A stretch of DNA of 15,309 nucleotides, taken from CBFIJI01 sp965662885. GTDB taxonomy: Bacteria > Bacteroidota > Bacteroidia > Flavobacteriales > Flavobacteriaceae. The position numbers were made by a program, and so were the translations under genes. The notes under the pieces were generated by a model that saw nothing but the letters and a program-made list of their open reading frames with translations, made no database searches and was not told the origin of the DNA. Where the stretch lies: the NCBI GenBank assembly GCA_965662885.1, contig CBFIJI010000050.1, forward strand, positions 1 through 15,309. The letters are read 5' to 3'. Below are positions 7,142-14,297 of this stretch, piece after piece (within the stretch, counting starts at the first letter, position 1; every line of letters begins with the position of its first letter).

Positions 7142-8498
7142 TATTGTATTGCTAGCCTTTGTTTTTGGTGTTTCATCAATAGGCTATTCACAGGGTAAAC
7201 AATCAAATAAAATTAAAATTGACGGTGTATCTGCTGTTGTTGGTGATTATGTAATTCTCGATTCTGATATCGATAAGGTCATTATTGAAATGGAATCCCA
7301 AAATATCCCTACCAAAGATATTTCAAGATGTCAGTTGCTTGGAAAGTTGATGGAAGATAAGTTATATGCTCACCATGCAGTTCAAGATAGTTTAGAAATC
7401 AGTAATGAGGAAGTATATAGCTATGTGGACCAAACCATTGAATATTTTACGCAGCAATTGGGAAGCATAGAGAAAGTTTTAGAGTTTTATAATAAACCCG
7501 ATGAAGTTTCTTTTCGTGAGGAGCTTTTTGAGATAAACAAGACGCAAAAATTGTCGTCGTTGATGCAAAATCAAATTGTTGAGAAAATCGAAATTACTCC
7601 TGAAGAAGTTCGACAGTTTTTTGAATCCATACCTAAAGATGATTTACCCACCTTTGGAACTGAGTTGGAAATCTCTCAAATTGTTATTGAACCAGAGGTG
7701 AGTGAAAAAGAAAAGAATCGCATCATCAATCAACTGAAAGTTTTTCGAGAAGATGTTTTGGAACGTGGTATGAGTTTTTCCTCAAAAGCGATCTTGTATT
7801 CACAAGATCCAGGCTCACGGTCAAGTGGTGGTAAGTACACGCTGCATCGAAAACGTCCACGTATGGTAAAAGAATTTCGTGATGCCGCTTTTAGTTTGCA
7901 AGAAGGGGAAATATCTGAGCCGTTTAAATCTGATTTTGGATGGCATATTCTTATGGTCGAAAAGATTAGAGGTCAAGAAGTTGATGTTCGACATATTTTA
8001 TTAACACCTCGTATTGAAGACGCACAACTTGCTGATGCGAAGCGTAAGCTAGATACCTTACGTGTCAGAATTTTAGATAAAGATATTTCATTTAAAGACG
8101 CAGCATATCGTTTTTCAAATGAAGCTGAAACTCGCTTTAATGGCGGTGTTTTAATTAACCCAGAAACAGGTGACACACGATTTGAATTAACGAATCTAGA
8201 CCCTTTATTGTACTCACAAATTAGAGACTTAAAAGACAATGAAGTTTCATTACCAATTTTGGATGAAGATAAATCAGGTTTAAAGAAGTATAAGATTCTA
8301 CTAATAAGTAACCGATTTGATGAACATATTGCCGATTATTCTAAAGATTATGTAAAAATTAAAGAATTGGCCTTAAAGGAAAAGCAATTGAAATCAATTA
8401 AACAGTGGATGGAGGAAAAAATTGAAGATACTTATGTCAATGTAAACAAAGACAGCAAAGTTTGTTCCTTCACCAATAATTGGTTAAAAGTGAACTAA
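7107..8498 (+). CDS. SurA-like periplasmic peptidyl-prolyl cis-trans isomerase, two parvulin domains
   Basis: 463 residues, close to the length of SurA. The signal peptide covers residues 1-29 (SIVLLAFVFGVSS core, likely cleavage before QG). The SurA N-terminal chaperone domain spans about residues 35-165, opening with IDGVSAVVGDYVILDSDID. Parvulin domain 1 is at about 184-288, with SSGGKY and SDFGWHILMVEK. Parvulin domain 2 starts at about 293 with VRHILLTP and is less typical in its second half. The role is chaperoning of unfolded outer-membrane proteins across the periplasm. The ATG at 7107 overlaps the upstream gene by 35 bases; a TTG at 7128 would also keep the signal peptide and reduce the overlap to 14. 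The stop codon at 8496-8498 directly abuts the stop of crtZ on the other strand. Confidence 0.9.
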   Translation: MQSKQKNLKSTSIVLLAFVFGVSSIGYSQGKQSNKIKIDGVSAVVGDYVILDSDIDKVIIEMESQNIPTKDISRCQLLGKLMEDKLYAHHAVQDSLEISNEEVYSYVDQTIEYFTQQLGSIEKVLEFYNKPDEVSFREELFEINKTQKLSSLMQNQIVEKIEITPEEVRQFFESIPKDDLPTFGTELEISQIVIEPEVSEKEKNRIINQLKVFREDVLERGMSFSSKAILYSQDPGSRSSGGKYTLHRKRPRMVKEFRDAAFSLQEGEISEPFKSDFGWHILMVEKIRGQEVDVRHILLTPRIEDAQLADAKRKLDTLRVRILDKDISFKDAAYRFSNEAETRFNGGVLINPETGDTRFELTNLDPLLYSQIRDLKDNEVSLPILDEDKSGLKKYKILLISNRFDEHIADYSKDYVKIKELALKEKQLKSIKQWMEEKIEDTYVNVNKDSKVCSFTNNWLKVN

Positions 8499-8945
8499 TT
8501 ATTTAAAATATTTTCTAGGCACCCATAACATTCCAAAACATTCCCCTTCTTTTTGATGAATATTTTTGTGATGTATTTTATGTGCTCTGCGTAATCCTTT
8601 AGCGTAACGATTATTAATATTCTTAAATATTTTAAATCGTTGATGAATAAAAATATCGTGAACAAAAAAATAGGCTAAACCATATAAGAAAATTCCTACA
8701 CCAATAGGTAAGCCAGGCCAAAATCCTTTTTCTCCCCACAAAATAACAGAACCAGTACTTAGGAAAGCATAAAAAATAAAAAATAAATCATTTCTTTCGA
8801 ACCATGAATTATGATCTTTTTTATGATGATCTCTATGCAATGACCATAAGAAGCCATGCATCACATATTTATGGCTAAACCATGCCATAAATTCCATAAT
8901 AATAAATGTAGTAATTAGGGTTAAAATCCAGAAAAAAATAAACAT
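8499..8945 (-). CDS. crtZ: Beta-carotene hydroxylase
   Basis: 148 residues, a membrane non-heme diiron hydroxylase that adds hydroxyl groups to the 3 and 3' carbons of beta-carotene to make zeaxanthin. All eight-His-type boxes are present: HKYVMH (H25, H30), HRDHH (H37, H40, H41), HDIFIH (H96, H101) and HKIHH (H122, H125, H126). Hydrophobic segments at about 1-20, 54-70 and 80-100 anchor it in the inner membrane. The size fits short bacterial CrtZ. It starts 3 bases after crtB on the same strand, so the two are surely co-transcribed. Its stop abuts that of the SurA homologue with no intervening base, leaving no room for an intergenic terminator. Confidence 0.93.
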   Translation of the reverse strand: MFIFFWILTLITTFIIMEFMAWFSHKYVMHGFLWSLHRDHHKKDHNSWFERNDLFFIFYAFLSTGSVILWGEKGFWPGLPIGVGIFLYGLAYFFVHDIFIHQRFKIFKNINNRYAKGLRRAHKIHHKNIHQKEGECFGMLWVPRKYFK

Positions 8946-8948
8946 TGT

Positions 8949-9788
8949 CTAAATAAGGTTTAAGTGGTAACGTAAGTAGGAATTGGCAAAAACGCCCATT
9001 TTCTGATAGTTGGGAACACGTATTCGTTTTGTTTTAATACCGATTGAAGTTGTATTCTTTAGCTTTAGTAAGAGTTTAGTATAATATTTATAAGCTGTAT
9101 AAACTCCAAAGCGTGCTTCAGAAGGCAGTTCATATATACCTTCTAGGGCGATCATAAAATCATTTTCAATTTCTTCAATGATTTGTTTTTTTGATGTATC
9201 GTCGAAGTGAGAAAAATTAATGTTAGGAAAATAGCTTCTTTCCAACGTATGATGATCTGCTTTCAAGTCCCTTAAAAAGTTTACTTTTTGAAATGCAGAA
9301 CCTAATGCCATTGCAGCATTCTTTAATCGTTTATATTCCGCGTCATCTCCTTTAACGAAAACCTTTAAACACATTAATCCCACGACATCAGCAGATCCAT
9401 AAATGTATTCCTTATAGTCTAAATCATTGTTGTAGTCAGATTTTGTTAGATCCCAACGCATACTTTTAAGGAAAGCTTTAATTAAATCAATATCAATGGA
9501 ATGCTGGTTAACAGTATATTGAAAAGCATTTAAGATTGGATTTAAACTGATTTTATGTTCTAAGGCATGGTATAAATCATTTTCGAAGCGATCTAACAAT
9601 TCCTCTTTTTTAAAGTCATGAAAGGAATCGACAATTTCGTCTGCGAAGCGAACAAAGCCATAAATATTATAGATATGTGATCTAATAACGGGTGATAGCA
9701 TTCGAGTGGCAAGTGAAAAAGAAGTGCTGTACTTAGTGGTGACTAGTTTGCTGCATTCGTAACTTACATCATCAAAGAGAACCTTCAT
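8949..9788 (-). CDS. crtB: Phytoene synthase
   Basis: 279 residues. It joins two geranylgeranyl diphosphates head to head to make phytoene, the first carotenoid-specific step. The two Asp-rich magnesium-diphosphate sites are visible: D50 and D54 in FADEIVD, and D174 and D178 in NFLRDLKAD. Further squalene/phytoene synthase signatures are YGFVRFADEI, SADVVGLM and GSAFQKVNFLRD, followed by RSYFP. The protein is slightly short for the family but shows no missing part. Upstream, 67 bases away on the same strand, is the MerR/B12 regulator; downstream is crtZ. Phytoene desaturase (crtI), which often sits between regulator and crtB in flavobacteria, is absent here. Confidence 0.95.
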   Translation of the reverse strand: MKVLFDDVSYECSKLVTTKYSTSFSLATRMLSPVIRSHIYNIYGFVRFADEIVDSFHDFKKEELLDRFENDLYHALEHKISLNPILNAFQYTVNQHSIDIDLIKAFLKSMRWDLTKSDYNNDLDYKEYIYGSADVVGLMCLKVFVKGDDAEYKRLKNAAMALGSAFQKVNFLRDLKADHHTLERSYFPNINFSHFDDTSKKQIIEEIENDFMIALEGIYELPSEARFGVYTAYKYYTKLLLKLKNTTSIGIKTKRIRVPNYQKMGVFANSYLRYHLNLI

Positions 9789-9855
9789 ATAATAAAATAA
9801 TCGATATAGTTAATTATCTTATAAATTTAATCAATGTTGTGGGATACCCAAAAAC

Positions 9856-10779
9856 TTAAACAAAAATATTTTCCTTAAAGTAATTAGTATTGAACGCTTC
9901 AATTGATCGGAAAGTTCTTATTTTTTCAGGAAGCAAGGCATGATTAATTTCAACCTGTTGCGGCCCGAATATCAATAATTCAGAGTTGGTATCTTTCAAC
10001 ATTTTTTCGTTAAAATCTTCCATAAACTTATTGATTTCGTCCTTGTTTGGTTCAACAGTAAGGTAGGTCACAAAGGATATAGAAACACTAAAAGTAAAGA
10101 GTGTTTCAAGACTATCTACAGTTAGGGATTGTCCCAAAAAGATGGTTCTGTACCCCTTGGTGAGTAAATAATAATTTAGGTATAAAATACCCAATTCATG
10201 AATTTCATTTTCAGGAAGGAACAACACAAAAAGCTTATCGTTGTGATGCGTGTATTGTCTTCGTTGAAGTATCTCCGTTTGAATATGGATTTTTTGTTTT
10301 ATCAAATTGGTAACAAAATGTTCATGTGCAGGAGAGATTGCTCCTGTTTGCCATAAAATACCCAATTCACGCATAAGCGGCATCAATATGTTCATGAAAA
10401 TAAATTCAAAACTGTATTGAATTAGCATTTCATCAAAGGTGGTATCAAACAAGTCATAATCAAAATTGACCATGGCGAGTTTCAAAGCATTGATGGAAAC
10501 TTGTTCTGAACTTGACTTTAAGGCGATATTACGAACGAGAACAGGAATTTCGTTTTCATCAAGGCTCGCAATCTTTGAAATCTTATAGCCTTGATTGTAT
10601 AACAAAGTAACATTCAAGAGCTTTTTAAGACTTTCTAGACTATACCTTCTAATGTTGGTATCTGTTCGCTCTGGTTCAAGGAGATTATAGCGCTTTTCCC
10701 AAATTCTGAGGGTATGGGCTTTAATTCCAGAAATATTTTCGAGATTTTTAATTGTGAAGGTGCTTTTTATCCGCTGCAT
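9856..10779 (-). CDS. MerR-family regulator with cobalamin-binding domain (CarH/LitR type)
   Basis: 307 residues. The N-terminal winged helix (about 8-75) is of MerR type: FTIKNLENISGIKAHTLRIWEKRY, then RRYSLESL. The middle region (about 95-170) matches the helical B12-binding cap, with the CarH signature W-x9-EH as W143, E153 and H154. A Rossmann-like domain follows with E192-I-H194-E-L-G197, a variant of DxHxxG in which H194 would be the lower cobalt ligand. In CarH proteins adenosylcobalamin holds the tetramer on its operator in the dark and light breaks it, releasing carotenoid genes. The residue after the signature Trp is Gln144, where Thermus CarH, as I remember it, has the His that caps cobalt after light exposure. 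The adjacent crtB and crtZ, 67 bases downstream, are the likely targets. Actual light or B12 response is inference. Confidence 0.88.
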   Translation of the reverse strand: MQRIKSTFTIKNLENISGIKAHTLRIWEKRYNLLEPERTDTNIRRYSLESLKKLLNVTLLYNQGYKISKIASLDENEIPVLVRNIALKSSSEQVSINALKLAMVNFDYDLFDTTFDEMLIQYSFEFIFMNILMPLMRELGILWQTGAISPAHEHFVTNLIKQKIHIQTEILQRRQYTHHNDKLFVLFLPENEIHELGILYLNYYLLTKGYRTIFLGQSLTVDSLETLFTFSVSISFVTYLTVEPNKDEINKFMEDFNEKMLKDTNSELLIFGPQQVEINHALLPEKIRTFRSIEAFNTNYFKENIFV

Positions 10780-10808
10780 GTGTATATCTTTTTTATCAAA
10801 AGCTTAAA

Positions 10809-10816
10809 CAAAGATA
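10809..10816 (-). promoter_or_regulatory. -7 box upstream of the MerR/B12 regulator
   Basis: On the minus strand this reads TATCTTTG, a perfect TAnnTTTG match about 30 bases before the ATG at 10779. I find no -33 TTG at the right distance. It lies between tRNA-Leu and the regulator gene, so the regulator probably has its own promoter. Weak or absent -33 elements are common where an activator or repressor acts. Confidence 0.45.
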
Positions 10817-10840
10817 ACAAAATAAATGGATTTAAAGTAG

Positions 10841-10926
10841 TGCGCACGAGAAGACTCGAACTTCCACGACCTAAAACGGTCACTAGGCCCTCAACCTAGC
10901 GCGTCTACCAATTCCGCCACGTGCGC
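10841..10926 (-). tRNA. tRNA-Leu (anticodon GAG)
   Basis: 86 nt with the long variable arm of class II tRNAs. The acceptor stem GCGCACG (10926-10920) pairs perfectly with CGTGCGC (10848-10842), and the discriminator is A at 10841. The anticodon stem is CTAGG/CCTAG with loop TTGAGGG, giving anticodon GAG. The T arm carries GTTCGAGTC. CCA is not encoded. It is followed by the MerR regulator gene on the same strand with no visible terminator in between. Confidence 0.96.
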
Positions 10927-10972
10927 ATTATAAAGAGGAATGTTGATTTAATTTTTATTAAAAACAACCATG

Positions 10973-10980
10973 CAAATATA
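10973..10980 (-). promoter_or_regulatory. -7 box of tRNA-Leu
   Basis: The minus strand reads TATATTTG, followed by CA, identical over ten bases to the box of tRNA-Lys. Expected start near 10967, giving a leader of about 40 nt to be removed by RNase P. No clear -33 TTG. Confidence 0.5.
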
Positions 10981-11076
10981 AGGGTTTATGATGCTTTTAA
11001 ATTGAATTTTGTTGAGAGTTATTCTATTTTTTTAAAAGTGTTTAAAAATGTATAATTAGCATTTTAGCAAAAAAGA

Positions 11077-12471
11077 TCAACTCAACTTCATGTTTTTAGC
11101 ATCCCAATTGACAGCTTCATTTCTTTGATAGCTTTCATTGGCAAGTAATGAGGCTCCTGCCGCTCTTAATCCAAATGACGGATCTTGAATTACTTTTCCA
11201 TTATTACGAATCGCTTGAAAGAAATTATTAAAGTGGTCGTAATGCCCTCCTTTATAATCGCTAGGGGCTTCCCAAACGGTTTCTCCTGATTTATTGTCAG
11301 AAGCTGCATTTTGACCTTCGTTATATTTAGATAATATTTCTTTTTGGTTCGCTTCGGTATAAGCAATCATTGAATAATTTCCTGGTGTTTTATTTAATTT
11401 AGGCCGAACAAGCTTGACAGCATTTGAACTTACTTCCATGGCTCCTTCCGTACCAATCAATTTAAAACCACCTCCACCGCCAGTTCCTGCAATAAAATTT
11501 ACACGAAACGATGCATTAAAAGCCGCATGTGTTTTGGTTTCAGGATAATCATAAAAGGTTAGTGTTACATCAGGGACATCACGTCCATCCTTCCAATAAC
11601 GAAGTCCCCCTGTTGACATTGCACGATTTGGCCCATAGGAATCAAGAATAAAATTTAAACTTGAAAAGGCATGAACAAAAAGATCACCAGCAACACCAGT
11701 ACCATAATCTTTATAATTTCTCCAACGGAAAAAACGAGTTAAATCAAAAGGGACTTGGGGAGCATTCCCTAAAAAGGTATCGAAATCAACAGTGTCAGGG
11801 TTGGCATCAGGAGGGATCGCATATTGCCATGCACCATCTGAGGAATAGCGATCATTATACATATCTAATAGGACAATCTCACCGATGGCTCCATCTTTAT
11901 ATAAGGCTTTCGCTTTTTCATTCCCTAAGGAGGACATACTTTGACTTCCAACTTGACAAATTTTCCCACTACGTTTATGAGCATCAATGATTGCTTGTCC
12001 TTCGTCGAAATTTTGAACCATGGGTTTTTCACAATAAACAGCTTTTCCTTTTTCAAGCGCATCAATGGTAATTTTCTTATGCCAATGGTCGGGTGTTGCA
12101 ACGATAACAGCATCGATATCTTTTCGTTCTAAAAGTTCTCTATAATCTCTGGTTAAGAACAGATCATCCCCCCATAATTCTTTGGCACGATCTAACCTTC
12201 CGTTATACAAATCACAAACTGCAATCAATTTTACACCAGGCACTTGTAAAGCAGTATTGGTGTCATAGATACCCTGAATTCCTGATCCGATTAAAGCCAG
12301 ATTGATTTGGTCATTAATTCCATACAGTTTAGAATTATATTTTCTTTCTAGTTTTAAAGCTTGATTTGAAGTACATGATAAAATTGAAGGTACAGTTCCA
12401 GCAATAGTTGCGCCCAATGCTGCATTTTTTATAAATGATCTTCTAGAAGTATGTTTTTTCATTGATGACAT
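11077..12471 (-). CDS. Tat-exported Gfo/Idh/MocA family oxidoreductase, putative lipoprotein
   Basis: 464 residues. The N-terminus carries a twin-arginine signal, SRRSFIK with R10-R11, then a hydrophobic stretch and SILSC with Cys33, so it is exported folded with its cofactor and may be lipidated. The dinucleotide-binding motif is IGSGIQG (61-67), and the conserved Lys lies in CEKP (148-150). The catalytic pair appears as D263 and H267 in GDLFVHAF. The long C-terminal domain matches the periplasmic Bacteroidetes subgroup, whose members act on sugars or glycans with a tightly bound NAD; the exact substrate is unknown. A second ATG at 12462 gives a start three residues later that also keeps the Tat motif. 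It is monocistronic, flanked by tRNA-Leu and tRNA-Lys. Confidence 0.92.
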   Translation of the reverse strand: MSSMKKHTSRRSFIKNAALGATIAGTVPSILSCTSNQALKLERKYNSKLYGINDQINLALIGSGIQGIYDTNTALQVPGVKLIAVCDLYNGRLDRAKELWGDDLFLTRDYRELLERKDIDAVIVATPDHWHKKITIDALEKGKAVYCEKPMVQNFDEGQAIIDAHKRSGKICQVGSQSMSSLGNEKAKALYKDGAIGEIVLLDMYNDRYSSDGAWQYAIPPDANPDTVDFDTFLGNAPQVPFDLTRFFRWRNYKDYGTGVAGDLFVHAFSSLNFILDSYGPNRAMSTGGLRYWKDGRDVPDVTLTFYDYPETKTHAAFNASFRVNFIAGTGGGGGFKLIGTEGAMEVSSNAVKLVRPKLNKTPGNYSMIAYTEANQKEILSKYNEGQNAASDNKSGETVWEAPSDYKGGHYDHFNNFFQAIRNNGKVIQDPSFGLRAAGASLLANESYQRNEAVNWDAKNMKLS

Positions 12472-12512
12472 TAAAGGTTAGCTTGTTTAAATGTACTAAT
12501 TAATAGGGTCAT

Positions 12513-12541
12513 AAAAGATAGAGCGGGTTTAAAACTTCAAA
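12513..12541 (-). promoter_or_regulatory. Promoter of the Tat-type oxidoreductase gene
   Basis: On the minus strand TTTG (12541-12538), a 17-base spacer and TATCTTTT (12520-12513) form a near-consensus pair with one mismatch in the -7 box. The leader to the ATG at 12471 would be about 35 bases. Confidence 0.5.
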
Positions 12542-12603
12542 AACCACCGAACATCAATACATTTAATTGTAGGAATAGGGAGGAAGAAAAGTGGGGTAGG
12601 ATG

Positions 12604-12676
12604 TGACTTGGCTGGGGCTCGAACCCAGGACCCTCTCCTTAAAAGGGAGATGCTCTACCAACTGAGCTACCAAGTC
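12604..12676 (-). tRNA. tRNA-Lys (anticodon TTT)
   Basis: 73 nt, perfect 7-bp acceptor stem GACTTGG/CCAAGTC, D stem GCTC/GAGC, anticodon stem TCTCC/GGAGA with loop CTTTTAA (anticodon TTT), and T arm CTGGG/CCCAG with loop TTCGAGC. The discriminator is A. CCA is not encoded in full: the next two bases read C and A, not CC. Confidence 0.96.
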
Positions 12677-12696
12677 GTTTTCTTGTTTTAAGGCTG

Positions 12697-12726
12697 CAAA
12701 TATACTATCTAATATTAATTATTCAA
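12697..12726 (-). promoter_or_regulatory. Promoter of tRNA-Lys
   Basis: On the minus strand TTG (12726-12724), a 19-base spacer and TATATTTG (12704-12697) match the Bacteroidetes consensus fully. Start near 12691, about 15 bases before the tRNA. Confidence 0.7.
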
Positions 12727-12738
12727 GATGAATTAATA

Positions 12739-12746
12739 TAAATTTG
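12739..12746 (+). promoter_or_regulatory. -7 box of aroK
   Basis: TAAATTTG is a perfect TAnnTTTG box followed by CAG; the start would be near 12752, giving a leader of about 17 bases. Its upstream region overlaps the divergent tRNA-Lys promoter, so the two may compete for polymerase. No -33 TTG is visible. Confidence 0.5.
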
Positions 12747-12768
12747 CAGTGATCATTTTTAAAAATTT

Positions 12769-13296
12769 ATGCAACAGTCGATTATTTTGTTGGGGTATAT
12801 GGGGTCGGGGAAGTCAATCGTTGGAAAACACCTCGCAAATTCCCTTTCAAAACCCTTTATTGATTTAGATAATTATATTGAAAATAAAGAAAAAGAAACG
12901 ATTTCATCAATTTTTAAAAGCCGGGGTGAACTTTTTTTTAGAAAATTAGAACGCCAGTACTTAGAAACCCTGTTAAACCAAAATAAACCAACGATTGTTG
13001 CTCTTGGAGGAGGAACCCCATGCTACTACGATTCGATGGATTTAATCCTTAAAACCAATCACTTTTTATCAATTTACCTAAAGACCTCTATTTCAGAACT
13101 TACGCAACGCTTATTTTCTCAAAAAGAAAAACGCCCTATGATTTCTCATATGGATACTCCAGAGGCATTAACAGAATTTATTGGTAAACATTTGTTTGAA
13201 CGAGCACCGTTTTATGAACGTGCAGAATTAAAAATTCAAACTGATGGTAAAACAATTGAAGAATTGGTTGATAAAATTATAAAGGGCTTAACTTAA
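12769..13296 (+). CDS. aroK: Shikimate kinase
   Basis: 175 residues, the normal length. It phosphorylates shikimate with ATP, the fifth step of the shikimate pathway to chorismate, in the cytoplasm. The Walker A loop is GYMGSGKS (9-16). Shikimate-binding residues are D34 in IDLDNYIE, R58 in ELFFRKLE, and the GGG at 80-82. The lid Arg sits in KRPM (R122), and the C-terminal Arg lies in RAPFYERA. All catalytic residues are present. The last 9 bases overlap the end of the PyrR-like gene on the opposite strand. Because the role of the symbol is shared by aroK and aroL in enterobacteria, aroK is used here as the default for a single gene. Confidence 0.95.
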   Translation: MQQSIILLGYMGSGKSIVGKHLANSLSKPFIDLDNYIENKEKETISSIFKSRGELFFRKLERQYLETLLNQNKPTIVALGGGTPCYYDSMDLILKTNHFLSIYLKTSISELTQRLFSQKEKRPMISHMDTPEALTEFIGKHLFERAPFYERAELKIQTDGKTIEELVDKIIKGLT

Positions 13297-13791
13297 ATAA
13301 ATTCCAGCATTTTGACCTTCCAAAATGACCTCAATATGTTCTTTAATGGAGGTGGATAAAGAAATTCCTTTAAAATCCGCTTTGATTGGAAATTTTTTAT
13401 GATTCCTATTGACCAAGACCACTGTTCGTATTTGTTGTAATGGAATCGCTAAAAAATGATTAACAGCATAGAGTAGGGTACTTCCTGTGTTTAAAACATC
13501 ATCTACGACAACGACTGTTTTGTTTTTGCAGTCTTCTAAAGGGATTGAAATCGTAATTTTATTACGCGGGTTATCTTTGTCCAAATTAAGTTTAGCAAAT
13601 GTGATTTTATTTTCACTGACTTGATGGAGTATTACGCATAGATTTTTGGCGAGTAATGCCCCATTTTGGTTAATTCCCGCAATGATGATTTCACCATTAT
13701 TGTCATTACTTTCAAGAATTTGATAGGCAATTCTTCTTGTGGTATCAGCAATATTTTTGCCATTTTTTATTTTAGTTCCATTGCTCTGCAT
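13288..13791 (-). CDS. PyrR-like phosphoribosyltransferase
   Basis: 167 residues, cytoplasmic, type I phosphoribosyltransferase fold. The PRPP-binding loop is VVVVDDVLNTGST, very close to the PyrR form. The segment VNRNHKKFPIKADFKG with following STSIKEHIEV matches the PyrR C-terminal hallmark (as I recall, VDRGHRELPIRADYVG and TSxxExVEV). PyrR proteins bind pyr mRNA or act as uracil phosphoribosyltransferases. Here the usual GIKTRG loop reads GINQNG, so the Thr-Arg pair is replaced, and no pyr gene is nearby. Regulation of pyrimidine genes is therefore uncertain; a salvage or other PRPP-linked role is equally possible. It follows the HslR-like gene by 50 bases on the same strand, likely one operon, and overlaps aroK tail to tail by 9 bases. 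Confidence 0.85.
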   Translation of the reverse strand: MQSNGTKIKNGKNIADTTRRIAYQILESNDNNGEIIIAGINQNGALLAKNLCVILHQVSENKITFAKLNLDKDNPRNKITISIPLEDCKNKTVVVVDDVLNTGSTLLYAVNHFLAIPLQQIRTVVLVNRNHKKFPIKADFKGISLSTSIKEHIEVILEGQNAGIYLS

Positions 13792-13841
13792 CTAGGGTGT
13801 TTTTTTTGACGTCATGCAAATTAAACAATTCTCATTGATCC

Positions 13842-14222
13842 TTATTCTTCATCATTGGAAGAATCTTGAATAGTGTCGATTGCTCTTCGATCTTTTTTTG
13901 TTGGACGACCTGTGCCTTTATCACGTTCCACCACTTTGGACAAAATTTGAAACTCTTTATTTGAAAAAGCTTCTTTAGAAGTGGTTTCTACCGCATAAAT
14001 ATTAACTAATTTAGCACCAACTCGACTTTTTGGAAGATCCAAAACATCAAATTTACGCCAAATTTGATCTTTTCTTACGGTAATTTTATCTAAGGGTAAA
14101 ACTTCTCTTGAAGGTTTAACGGTTGCATCATTAATTTTTACTTGTCCTTTACGACATGCAGTACTCGAAATATTTCGGGATTTAAACAATCGAATACACC
14201 ATAAAAATTGATCAATACGCAT
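13842..14222 (-). CDS. S4-domain RNA-binding protein, Hsp15/HslR-like
   Basis: 126 residues. The S4 RNA-binding domain occupies about residues 1-60: MRIDQFLWCIRLFKSRNISSTACRKG, then VKINDATVKPSREV. This is the arrangement of Hsp15 (HslR), which in E. coli binds free 50S subunits carrying a stuck nascent chain. The C-terminal GRPTKKDRR resembles the basic tail of Hsp15 (RPDKKERR), followed by an acidic end. No enzymatic domain such as pseudouridine synthase is attached. It precedes the PyrR-like gene on the same strand and is divergent from the FKBP lipoprotein gene across 75 bases. I see no heat-shock promoter. Confidence 0.88.
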   Translation of the reverse strand: MRIDQFLWCIRLFKSRNISSTACRKGQVKINDATVKPSREVLPLDKITVRKDQIWRKFDVLDLPKSRVGAKLVNIYAVETTSKEAFSNKEFQILSKVVERDKGTGRPTKKDRRAIDTIQDSSNDEE

Positions 14223-14297
14223 TGCTTAAATCTTCGTTAAATAATAAATCTTAAATAAAGTAAAATTGTATCTTGCAGCCCTAAAAATACAAAGACT

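Noticed and set aside
10714..10899. Open frame on the plus strand ending in RRLELPRPKTV
   Set aside because: This is a well-known artefact of reading tRNA-Leu in antisense.
11041..11066. Hairpin AAAATG/CATTTT after the Tat-type oxidoreductase gene as a terminator
   Set aside because: The stem is only 6 bp, five of them A-T, with a 9-base loop, and the following T-run is short; too weak to call.
11661..12132. Open frames on both strands inside the Tat-type oxidoreductase gene
   Set aside because: They overlap the conserved Rossmann and EKP region of the true gene and resemble no family.
772..12676. tRNA genes as integration sites of a mobile island
   Set aside because: I see no integrase, no direct repeat of the tRNA 3' ends and no change in gene type near the three tRNAs.
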